NCBI RefSeq assembly: GCF_030053415.1
Contig: NZ_JASGBJ010000001.1
Coordinates: 1,326,394 to 1,390,393, forward strand
Source of the DNA: Marinobacter sp. CHS3-4
GTDB taxonomy: Bacteria; Pseudomonadota; Gammaproteobacteria; Pseudomonadales; Oleiphilaceae
Reading direction: 5' to 3'
DNA length: 64,000 bases
The translations under genes were made by a program, and so were the position numbers. Position 1 is the stretch's first letter. Every line of letters starts with the position of its first letter. Below, piece by piece: positions 57,202-64,000 of this stretch. The notes under the pieces are model-generated. The model was given only the letters and a program-made list of their open reading frames with translations, was not told the origin of the DNA and did no database searches.

Positions 57202-57705
57202 GTGTCGATGACAAAAGATGAGTTGCGAGATGTTTACCGTATGTTCTTGGCCGATGACTCGGCCACGGAGTCGCTGGGGCGCTCGCTGGCTGAGGTGGTG
57301 AAAGGCTGCCATAAAGGGGTCACGGTATTTTTGCAGGGCAATCTGGGTATGGGCAAAACCACGTTGAGCCGGGGCGTTATGCGGGGCATGGGGCACGATG
57401 GGGCAGTGAAAAGTCCCACCTATACGATTGTAGAGCCCTACGAGCACCTTGAGCCGGTGGTGTATCACTTTGACCTGTACCGGTTGGGTGACCCGGAGGA
57501 GCTGGAATATCTGGGTATCCGGGATTATTTCGGTAAACGCAGTCTCTGTCTGATCGAGTGGGCAGAGAAGGGGCAGGGTATTCTGCCTTCGCCTGATCTG
57601 AGGTTTTTACTCGAACTCAAAGACGAGGGGCGCCAGGCCACGCTGACGTCAGAGACGTCCCTGGGAAAGGAATTGCTGGAAAGCCTGCGGGCATCCGGCG
57701 GATAA
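57202..57705 (+). CDS. tsaE: tRNA t6A synthesis ATPase TsaE
   Basis: TsaE is the ATPase of the TsaBDE complex, needed for N6-threonylcarbamoyl-adenosine at tRNA position 37. The 167-residue protein has Walker A in LQGNLGMGKTTLSRG and the YTIVEPYEH and YHFDLYRLGDPEELEYLG stretches typical of the family. Two starts are possible: GTG at 57202, directly after the nnr stop with GAGG five bases away, or ATG at 57208. I keep the GTG as the better-spaced one. Confidence 0.95.
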   Translation: MSMTKDELRDVYRMFLADDSATESLGRSLAEVVKGCHKGVTVFLQGNLGMGKTTLSRGVMRGMGHDGAVKSPTYTIVEPYEHLEPVVYHFDLYRLGDPEELEYLGIRDYFGKRSLCLIEWAEKGQGILPSPDLRFLLELKDEGRQATLTSETSLGKELLESLRASGG

Positions 57706-57733
57706 TCAGGGACATTACAGAAGGTTGACTTCA

Positions 57734-59092
57734 ATGCAGGTGTTTAGCATGAAAACCAGACTGTGCTTGCGACACATCATCACTTCACTGCTGCTGGTTC
57801 TGGCGTTGCCTGTCAGCGCCGGTGTGAATGTTGAAAGCGTGAGGATCTGGCCGGCTCCAGACCATACTCGCCTGGTATTGGACGTGGGTGACTCGGTTGA
57901 TCACAACATTTTCTCCCTGACTGGCCCGGCCCGTCTGGTCATTGACCTGAAAAACACCCGGCTGAAAGCCGATTTTGGTGCTCTGGATCTGAGTGGTAGC
58001 CCCGTTCGCCGCATCCGCAGTGCGCCCCGCAATGGCAATGACCTTCGGGTAGTGCTGGACCTGAAAAGCGACATCAAACCCAGAAGCTTCCAATTGGAAC
58101 CCAATCAGCAGTACGGCCATCGTTTGGTGGTTGATCTGATTGACGAGGGGGCAAAAAACGCCCGCGAGGAAGCCAAGCCAACGGTCACCGACAGTGCCAA
58201 TGGCAAACGGGACATTGTGGTGGTGATCGACGCTGGTCACGGCGGTGAGGATCCTGGTGCGATTGGTCCCAGAGGCACCCGAGAAAAAGACGTGGTGTTG
58301 AACATGGCTCGCAGGCTGGCTGATCTGATTGAAGAGAAACCTGGCTACACTGCGCGTCTGACACGTACCGGTGATTACTATATTGATCTGCGTAGCCGCA
58401 CGATCCTGGCGCGTAAACACAACGCGGATCTGTTTGTTTCTGTTCATGCCGATGCATTCCGCACGCCTCAACCAAGGGGCGCTTCCGTGTTTGCGTTGTC
58501 CCAGCGGGGCGCGACCAGTGAAACGGCTCGCTGGCTGGCCAAAACCGAAAACCGTTCTGATCTGATTGGCGGCGCTGGTGGCGTGTCGCTGGATGGCCGG
58601 GATGACACTCTGGCGGGTGTCTTGCTGGATCTGTCCATGACAGCCAGTATCAATTCAAGTCTTGGTGTGGGTAGCTCCATACTTAACGAACTTGGTGGGG
58701 TTGCCAAACTCCATAAGACAGGCGTGGAGCAGGCGGCATTCGCCGTTCTCAAATCGCCGGACATTCCGTCGATCCTCGTTGAAGCCGGGTTTATTTCCAA
58801 CCCCACCGAGGAAAAGAATCTGTCCAGCGCCGCTTATCAGCGAAAGCTGTCTCATGCGGTTTTTCGTGGCATCGACGAATACTTCCGCAAGACGCCACCG
58901 CCCGGCACGTTGCTGGCATGGCAGAAGCGAAATGGCGACAGCAAAATCAGTCAATATCGTATCCAGCGGGGAGACACGCTGTCCGGCGTTGCGCGTCGCA
59001 CCCAGACAACCGTTAGCGAGCTAATGCGATATAACGGACTGAACAACGACCGTGTTATGGTAGGGCAAACCATTCGCATACCCGCTTCCTGA
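57734..59092 (+). CDS. amiB: N-acetylmuramoyl-L-alanine amidase AmiB
   Basis: AmiB cuts the peptide from peptidoglycan during cell separation. The ATG at 57734 is chosen (AGAAGG nine bases upstream) over the TTG at 57725. Domains in 452 residues are a signal peptide (about 1-31), an AMIN domain (35-130) that targets the septum, an amidase_3 catalytic domain (about 155-380) with zinc and catalytic residues in [21 protein letters not shown] and VEAGFISN, and a C-terminal LysM ([20 protein letters not shown]) that binds glycan. It lies between tsaE and mutL, as in other gammaproteobacteria. EnvC or NlpD partners are not in the window. Confidence 0.97.
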   Translation: MQVFSMKTRLCLRHIITSLLLVLALPVSAGVNVESVRIWPAPDHTRLVLDVGDSVDHNIFSLTGPARLVIDLKNTRLKADFGALDLSGSPVRRIRSAPRNGNDLRVVLDLKSDIKPRSFQLEPNQQYGHRLVVDLIDEGAKNAREEAKPTVTDSANGKRDIVVVIDAGHGGEDPGAIGPRGTREKDVVLNMARRLADLIEEKPGYTARLTRTGDYYIDLRSRTILARKHNADLFVSVHADAFRTPQPRGASVFALSQRGATSETARWLAKTENRSDLIGGAGGVSLDGRDDTLAGVLLDLSMTASINSSLGVGSSILNELGGVAKLHKTGVEQAAFAVLKSPDIPSILVEAGFISNPTEEKNLSSAAYQRKLSHAVFRGIDEYFRKTPPPGTLLAWQKRNGDSKISQYRIQRGDTLSGVARRTQTTVSELMRYNGLNNDRVMVGQTIRIPAS

Positions 59093-59112
59093 ACAATGAG
59101 GTCGTTTCCTAC

Positions 59113-61029
59113 ATGCCCGCCATCCGATTGCTGTCACCGCGCCTGGCAAACCAGATTGCTGCAGGCGAGGTGGTTGAGCGCCCGGCTTCCGTTGCAAAAG
59201 AACTGATTGAAAACGCTCTGGATGCGGGTGCCCGCAGGATTGATATTGATATCGAGCAGGGCGGCGTCAAACTCATACGGGTTCGTGATGACGGCAATGG
59301 CATCGGTGAAGACGATCTGCCGTTGGCGCTGAGTCGGCATGCTACCAGCAAAATTGCCGACCTCGATGACCTTGAAGCGGTTGCCTCCCTTGGCTTCCGG
59401 GGCGAGGCCCTGGCCAGTATTTCGTCCGTTTCCAGGCTTGCGCTGACGTCGCGCACCGAAGCTCAGGAGGCGGCGTCCAAAGTCGAGGTTGAAGGGCGTG
59501 ACATGGACGCCACCATTGCACCTGCCGCCCATCCGGTGGGCACGACGGTCGAGGTGCGGGATCTGTTCTTCAACACACCGGCCCGCCGCAAGTTTCTGCG
59601 TACCGAAAAAACCGAATTTAACCACGTGGAAGAGTGTGTCCGGCGCCAGGCATTGAGCCGATTCGACACCGGCTTTACCCTGCGTCATAACCAGCGCGTG
59701 GTTCAGAGCCTGCGGCCTGCAGAAAATCCGCTGGACCGCGAGCGCCGCATTGGTTCTCTGTGCGGTCAGCAGTTTATCGACAATGCCGTCCTGATTGATG
59801 CCGAAGCCACAGGTTTGCGGCTCTGGGGCTGGGTCGCATTGCCGACTTTTTCCCGAAGCCAGGCTGATCTGCAGTATTTCTTTGTTAACGGCCGGGTGAT
59901 TCGTGATCGACTGGTCGCCCACGCGGTTCGCCAAGCTTACCGGGATGTGCTCTACAACAATCGCCATCCGGCGTTCGTGCTGTATCTCGAAGTTGATCCG
60001 GCCTCGGTGGATGTGAACGTGCATCCGACCAAGCATGAGGTGCGCTTCAGGGACGGCCGTCTGGTCCATGATTTTATTTTCCGGACACTTCACAAGGCGC
60101 TGGCGGATGTGCGGCCCGATGACCATTTACGCGGAGCGGTGGCGCAGTCGGAACATCGTCAGCCCTCGGTGCATGCACAGACCTTCGGCGTGCAAGTCCC
60201 CATGACCGATGCCCAGCCTGTTGGTTTCAATAGTGGTGCAGGGCATGCTCAGGCATCGACAAGCAACGCCTTTGCTGGTGTGCAGGCAGATCGTTCGGGC
60301 CAGCCGGAATGGCAGGTTCGTGACCAGATGGCGTTCTATCAGTCTTTAAATCAGGGCGGTGGTGTCGAGGAGTCTGGTGGGGATGTGGCTCCGCCCATGG
60401 ATCGTCCGGCAGCGATGAACACACCCCCGATGCCACAGGGTGACGAACCACCGCTCGGCTATGCCATCGCCCAGTTACATGGCATCTATATACTGGCGCA
60501 AAGCCACCAGGGGCTGATCGTGGTGGACATGCATGCCGCCCACGAGCGCATTACCTATGAGCGCATGAAGCGCGCTATGGACGCCCAGGATCTGAAAAGT
60601 CAGCCGCTGCTGGTGCCTGTGTCTCTGGCCGTCAGCCAGAAGGAAGCAGCCCTGGCAGAAACGCATGGGGAAGAGCTGCTGCAGCTCGGACTGAGGGTTG
60701 AACGAATTGGTCCTGAAACTCTTGCGGTGCGCCAGGTGCCCGCTTTATTGCGAGGTGCTGATACAGAACAGCTGGTACGGGATGTGTTGTCGGATCTCAT
60801 CGAAAACGGGGAAAGTGATCGAGTAGAGGCCGTAACTCATGAACTGCTGGGGACAATGGCCTGCCACGGGTCGGTCCGGGCCAACCGTCAGTTAACGATT
60901 CCTGAAATGAATACCTTGCTTCGGGACATGGAAGCCACTGAGCGAAGCGGGCAGTGCAACCACGGGCGCCCCACATGGACAGTCATGACGCTATCGGAAC
61001 TCGATAAACTGTTTTTGCGGGGGCGATAG
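59113..61029 (+). CDS. mutL: DNA mismatch repair protein MutL
   Basis: MutL links mismatch recognition by MutS to strand removal. The N-terminal GHKL ATPase (residues 1-330: [34 protein letters not shown]) is followed by a linker (340-430) and a C-terminal dimer domain. The latter carries a metal-binding endonuclease motif, [12 protein letters not shown], at Asp472 to Glu483, together with ACHGSVRA and NHGRPTW. This matches the DQHA(x2)E(x4)E endonuclease motif with Met in place of Gln. Such MutL proteins nick DNA themselves in bacteria without MutH. The gene is 638 codons and 20 bases from amiB. Confidence 0.96.
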   Translation: MPAIRLLSPRLANQIAAGEVVERPASVAKELIENALDAGARRIDIDIEQGGVKLIRVRDDGNGIGEDDLPLALSRHATSKIADLDDLEAVASLGFRGEALASISSVSRLALTSRTEAQEAASKVEVEGRDMDATIAPAAHPVGTTVEVRDLFFNTPARRKFLRTEKTEFNHVEECVRRQALSRFDTGFTLRHNQRVVQSLRPAENPLDRERRIGSLCGQQFIDNAVLIDAEATGLRLWGWVALPTFSRSQADLQYFFVNGRVIRDRLVAHAVRQAYRDVLYNNRHPAFVLYLEVDPASVDVNVHPTKHEVRFRDGRLVHDFIFRTLHKALADVRPDDHLRGAVAQSEHRQPSVHAQTFGVQVPMTDAQPVGFNSGAGHAQASTSNAFAGVQADRSGQPEWQVRDQMAFYQSLNQGGGVEESGGDVAPPMDRPAAMNTPPMPQGDEPPLGYAIAQLHGIYILAQSHQGLIVVDMHAAHERITYERMKRAMDAQDLKSQPLLVPVSLAVSQKEAALAETHGEELLQLGLRVERIGPETLAVRQVPALLRGADTEQLVRDVLSDLIENGESDRVEAVTHELLGTMACHGSVRANRQLTIPEMNTLLRDMEATERSGQCNHGRPTWTVMTLSELDKLFLRGR

Positions 61030-61036
61030 GTTCGAG

Positions 61037-62047
61037 ATGTCCGACCATCCCCCGGCCATATTCCTGATGGGGCCAACGGCCTCCGGGAAAACAGATCTGG
61101 CCATTGAGATTTGCCGCCGTTTTCCGTGCGACATCATCAGCGTCGATTCAGCCATGATTTACCGAGGTATGGATATTGGTACCGCCAAGCCTTCTCCGGA
61201 AGAACTGGCGGTAGCTCCCCATCGACTGATCGATATTTGCGATCCTGCTGACACCTATTCAGCGGCGGATTTCCGAAACGATGCGCTGGCCGAGATGTCT
61301 GAGATTGCCGCCAAGGGCCGAATTCCGCTGTTGGTTGGCGGAACCATGATGTACTTCAAGGCTTTGTTGCAGGGCATGTCAGATCTTCCCTCGGCCGATT
61401 CCGACCTGCGCCGGCAGCTGGAAAATCAGGCGGATCAGCAAGGATGGGCCTCGTTGTACCGGGAGCTTGAGGCAAAGGACCCGGTGGCGGCAAAGCTGAT
61501 CCACCCCAACAACCGTCAACGCCTGCTCAGGGCTGTTGAAGTGATTCGATTGACGGGCAGACCCATATCCGAGCTCTGGCGGCCGTCAGGTTCCGGAGCT
61601 TCCGACGAAAGTGGGGGTGAGGATTTCACCTATTTCACTCGGTGGCAGGCAGACGAATCGCCGACTCTTCCGTATACTGTGATACAGCTTGCGCTGGCGC
61701 CGGCTGAGCGACGAGTTCTGCACGAAAGAATTCGCCGTCGATTCCAGGCGATGCTGGATGCGGGTTTTCTCGACGAAGTCAGGGAATTAATGGCCAGAGG
61801 TGATCTTCACCCCGATCTCCCCTCGATGCGCTGTGTTGGATACCGTCAGGCCTGGTCGCATTTGGCTGGCGAATATGACGAACAGGTATTGGTGGAAAAA
61901 GGGGTGGCTGCCACTCGGCAGCTTGCTAAACGGCAGCTGACTTGGCTGCGAAAATGGTCCGATTTGGACTGGCTGGATAGCGACGATTTTCAACAGGTTG
62001 ATAAGGCCTTGAAAATCATCGGGTCTCGCACCACATTGAAGCTTTAA
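61037..62047 (+). CDS. miaA: tRNA dimethylallyltransferase MiaA
   Basis: MiaA adds a dimethylallyl group to A37 of tRNAs reading UNN codons. The 336-residue protein has the P-loop [11 protein letters not shown] at the N-terminus, [33 protein letters not shown], and the [17 protein letters not shown] region. The start ATG is seven bases after the mutL stop. hfq follows after 37 bases, the usual order. Promoters for hfq often lie inside the end of miaA in relatives, but I could not pick one here. Confidence 0.97.
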   Translation: MSDHPPAIFLMGPTASGKTDLAIEICRRFPCDIISVDSAMIYRGMDIGTAKPSPEELAVAPHRLIDICDPADTYSAADFRNDALAEMSEIAAKGRIPLLVGGTMMYFKALLQGMSDLPSADSDLRRQLENQADQQGWASLYRELEAKDPVAAKLIHPNNRQRLLRAVEVIRLTGRPISELWRPSGSGASDESGGEDFTYFTRWQADESPTLPYTVIQLALAPAERRVLHERIRRRFQAMLDAGFLDEVRELMARGDLHPDLPSMRCVGYRQAWSHLAGEYDEQVLVEKGVAATRQLAKRQLTWLRKWSDLDWLDSDDFQQVDKALKIIGSRTTLKL

Positions 62048-62084
62048 ATGACGATCTGCTTTTACTATAAACAGGAGAATAAAC

Positions 62085-62333
62085 ATGTCAAAAGGGCAAT
62101 CCTTACAAGACCCTTACCTCAACGCCTTACGCAAGGAGCGCATTCCGGTCTCGATCTTTCTGGTGAATGGCATCAAGCTGCAAGGCCAGATTGAATCTTT
62201 CGACCAGTTCGTAATTCTTTTGAAAAACACAGTCAGCCAGATGGTGTACAAGCACGCCATCTCAACCGTTGTGCCGGCACGCAATGTCCGTATTCCGCCG
62301 CAGGCACCGGGCGGTGAAGAGTCCGAGGACTGA
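62085..62333 (+). CDS. hfq: RNA chaperone Hfq
   Basis: Hfq is a hexameric Sm-like protein that pairs small RNAs with mRNAs. The 82-residue length is close to that of Pseudomonas. Sm1 and Sm2 motifs are seen: [20 protein letters not shown] with Gln8-type residues, [19 protein letters not shown], and the [11 protein letters not shown] strand. The acidic C-terminal tail is short. A strong CAGGAG ribosome site precedes the ATG. Confidence 0.98.
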   Translation: MSKGQSLQDPYLNALRKERIPVSIFLVNGIKLQGQIESFDQFVILLKNTVSQMVYKHAISTVVPARNVRIPPQAPGGEESED

Positions 62334-62359
62334 TTTGTCCAGACCGGGCAGACGTTGTA

Positions 62360-62432
62360 ACACCCGTGAATCTGAAGGGCTCCAGTGTTGATATGGCTTG
62401 GGGCTTTCTCAGGTACACGGGTGTTTGTTTTT
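62360..62432 (+). terminator. Long-looped terminator or attenuator between hfq and hflX
   Basis: ACACCCGTG (62360-62368) and CACGGGTGT (62416-62424) can form a nine-base stem around 47 bases, followed by TTTGTTTTT. It lies 27 bases after the hfq stop and 41 before hflX. It may end most hfq transcripts and reduce hflX expression, or mark a small 3' RNA. Confidence 0.45.
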
Positions 62433-62472
62433 AAGGGCCCGCCCCATTTGAACGATCAGGAGTTACTTTTAC

Positions 62473-63765
62473 TTGTTTGAGCGCCCCGACGTTGGCGAAC
62501 GCGCCATCATCGTCCACATTGATTTTACCTCGTACGAAGACACCGAAGACCCGGACGAATTCCGTGAACTGGTCTGGTCGGCTGGCGTCGAAGCTGTGGG
62601 TGTCATCACAGGTACCCGCAAACAGCCGAGTCCGCGGCTGTTTGTAGGCGCGGGCAAGCTCGAAGAAATCCGGGATGCCATTGCAGCCAACGAGGCAGAC
62701 GTTGTGCTGTTTAATCACGCGCTCAGTCCCAGCCAGGAGCGAAACGTCGAGCGGGAGCTCAAATGCCGCGTATTGGACCGTACCGGTGTCATACTGGACA
62801 TTTTCGCCCAGCGCGCCAGAACCCATGAGGGCAAATTGCAGGTCGAGCTTGCCCAGCTTGAGCACATGTCTACTCGTTTGATTCGGGGCTGGACACACCT
62901 TGAGCGCCAGAAAGGTGGTATCGGGCTTCGTGGGCCGGGTGAAACCCAGTTGGAAACGGACCGACGGTTGCTGCGCGAAAGGATCAAATCCATTCACCGG
63001 CGCCTTGAAAAGGTCCGCAAGCAGCGGAATCAGGGTCGTCGGGCCCGCAACCGGGCCGATATACCCACGGTGTCCCTGGTGGGTTATACCAACGCAGGTA
63101 AATCAACGCTGTTCAATCGGCTGACCACTTCCACTGTCTATGCTGCGGATCAGCTGTTTGCGACACTGGATCCGACCCTTCGCCGTCTGGAACTTCCGGA
63201 CATCGGACCTGTCGTTATGGCGGACACGGTTGGTTTTATTCGCCACCTCCCCCATAAACTGGTTGAGGCATTCCGTGCAACTCTCGAAGAAACTACACAG
63301 GCATCGATTTTGCTGCACATTGTTGACTGCCATGATCATCGTCGTGATGAGAACATTGAGCAGGTAGAAGAGGTGCTGGCGGAAATTGGTGCTGACGAGA
63401 TTCCTGTATTGCAGGTTTTCAATAAAATTGACCTTCTTGATGGTTTTTCGCCAAGAGTTGATCGTAATGAAGAAGGGATCCCGGTCCGGGTTTGGGTATC
63501 GGCGGTATCCGGTCAGGGCATGGATGAATTGTTCGATGCAGTGGTCGAACGGCTTGCAGAGGACGTAGTACATCACTTTGTGTGCCTGCGCCCCGTCGAT
63601 GGCAAACTCAGGGCATTGTTGCACGAGGCCGGATCTGTACTGGCCGAAAACCACCGTGATAATGGGGATTCGGTGCTTGAGGTTCGCCTACAGCAGAGGG
63701 ATTGGCTTCAGTTGCTCAGTAGAGCAGGAATGACAGAAAACGACGTAACACTGGAACAGACATAG
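62473..63765 (+). CDS. hflX: Ribosome-associated GTPase HflX
   Basis: HflX splits stalled ribosomes under stress. The N-terminal HflX domain spans residues 1-195 (GTRKQPSPRLFVGAGKLEEI; IRGWTHLERQKGGIGLRGPG, then GETQLETDRRLL). The G domain has GYTNAGKSTLFNRL (G1), DTVGFIRHLP (G3) and NKIDLLD (G4). The start is TTG at 62473, with AGGAG ten bases before it; no ATG is suitably placed. Of 430 residues, a C-terminal tail of about 75 follows the G domain. Confidence 0.96.
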   Translation: MFERPDVGERAIIVHIDFTSYEDTEDPDEFRELVWSAGVEAVGVITGTRKQPSPRLFVGAGKLEEIRDAIAANEADVVLFNHALSPSQERNVERELKCRVLDRTGVILDIFAQRARTHEGKLQVELAQLEHMSTRLIRGWTHLERQKGGIGLRGPGETQLETDRRLLRERIKSIHRRLEKVRKQRNQGRRARNRADIPTVSLVGYTNAGKSTLFNRLTTSTVYAADQLFATLDPTLRRLELPDIGPVVMADTVGFIRHLPHKLVEAFRATLEETTQASILLHIVDCHDHRRDENIEQVEEVLAEIGADEIPVLQVFNKIDLLDGFSPRVDRNEEGIPVRVWVSAVSGQGMDELFDAVVERLAEDVVHHFVCLRPVDGKLRALLHEAGSVLAENHRDNGDSVLEVRLQQRDWLQLLSRAGMTENDVTLEQT

Positions 63766-63849
63766 AGTTAAGCAGGCTGCGCTATTGCCGGGGCGCTTAT
63801 AAATCCCTAGTATTTGCAGCCATTCGATCAGTTAGGAACGGAGAACGAT

Positions 63850-64000
63850 ATGGCCTGGAATGAACCGGGTGGGAACCGCAATGACAACGATCCCTGGGGA
63901 ACCGGAGGTGGTCGCGGCGGTAATGATCAGGGGCCGCCGGACCTGGATGAGGCGCTGAAGAAAGGCCTCGACAAGCTCAACAAGCTGCTGGGTGGCAAAG
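63850..64000 (+). CDS. hflK: HflK, 5' part (FtsH regulator)
   Basis: The gene runs out of the right edge after 50 codons. The Gly/Asn/Asp-rich N-terminus (MAWNEPGGNRNDNDPWG, then GGGRGG and PPDLDEALKKGLDKLNKLLGG) is typical of HflK, an inner-membrane SPFH/band-7 protein that with HflC surrounds the FtsH protease. The position after hflX agrees. The membrane helix and SPFH domain are outside the window. A GGAACGGAG stretch precedes the ATG. Confidence 0.92.
   Translation, partial: MAWNEPGGNRNDNDPWGTGGGRGGNDQGPPDLDEALKKGLDKLNKLLGGK

Overview
The window looks like the chromosome of a gammaproteobacterium close to Marinobacter or Pseudomonas. No rRNA or tRNA gene is present, so the assignment rests on gene order and protein families. 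From about 37 kb to the right edge the order parC, serB, fimX-like, PilZ-like, psd, motA, motB, rsgA, orn, queG, nnr, tsaE, amiB, mutL, miaA, hfq, hflX, hflK is the order known from Pseudomonas aeruginosa. The lysine-type EF-P cluster (epmB, efp, epmA), the 95-bp intergenic palindrome and the general gene set fit a marine relative such as Marinobacter better than Pseudomonas itself; this is inference.

Region 1 (1-9.2 kb) is accessory and relatively AT-rich. It holds the end of a secreted calcium-binding/beta-propeller protein, a secreted protein of unknown family, a 2301-residue SpvB/FG-GAP/RHS protein, and a small two-helix membrane protein whose start overlaps the RHS stop. The RHS C-terminus resembles no toxin domain I know. 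Region 2 (9.2-13.1 kb, minus strand) is a purine uptake and salvage operon (AzgA-type permease, apt) that continues into a fumarylacetoacetate-hydrolase-family enzyme and an ABC1/UbiB kinase. Region 3 (13.3-15.3 kb) holds a BLUF blue-light receptor with a C-terminal membrane anchor, an MDR oxidoreductase and a 95-bp palindromic element.

Region 4 (15.3-27.1 kb) is a complete atuABCDEFGH operon for acyclic terpenes (citronellol/geraniol) with divergent atuR. The 114-bp spacer contains a TetR-type palindrome sitting inside the predicted atuA promoter. Region 5 (27.2-30.3 kb) is a subtilisin-like lipoprotein translationally linked to a PrcB-domain lipoprotein, a pairing that recalls the dentilisin complex.

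Region 6 (30.4-42.9 kb) contains parE and parC, separated by an SLC13-type carrier, an EAL phosphodiesterase, a cytochrome b561/YceI pair, a chemoreceptor and a small CxxC membrane protein. serB overlaps the end of parC. Region 7 (42.9-47.0 kb) holds a FimX-like degenerate REC-PAS-GGDEF-EAL protein and a PilZ-like protein, both probably c-di-GMP effectors for surface motility. Region 8 (47.1-64 kb) is housekeeping: EF-P modification, phosphatidylethanolamine synthesis, flagellar stator, ribosome maturation, RNA decay, tRNA modification, wall hydrolysis, mismatch repair and the hfq-hflX-hflK group. No CRISPR array, insertion sequence, integrase or prophage gene was found.
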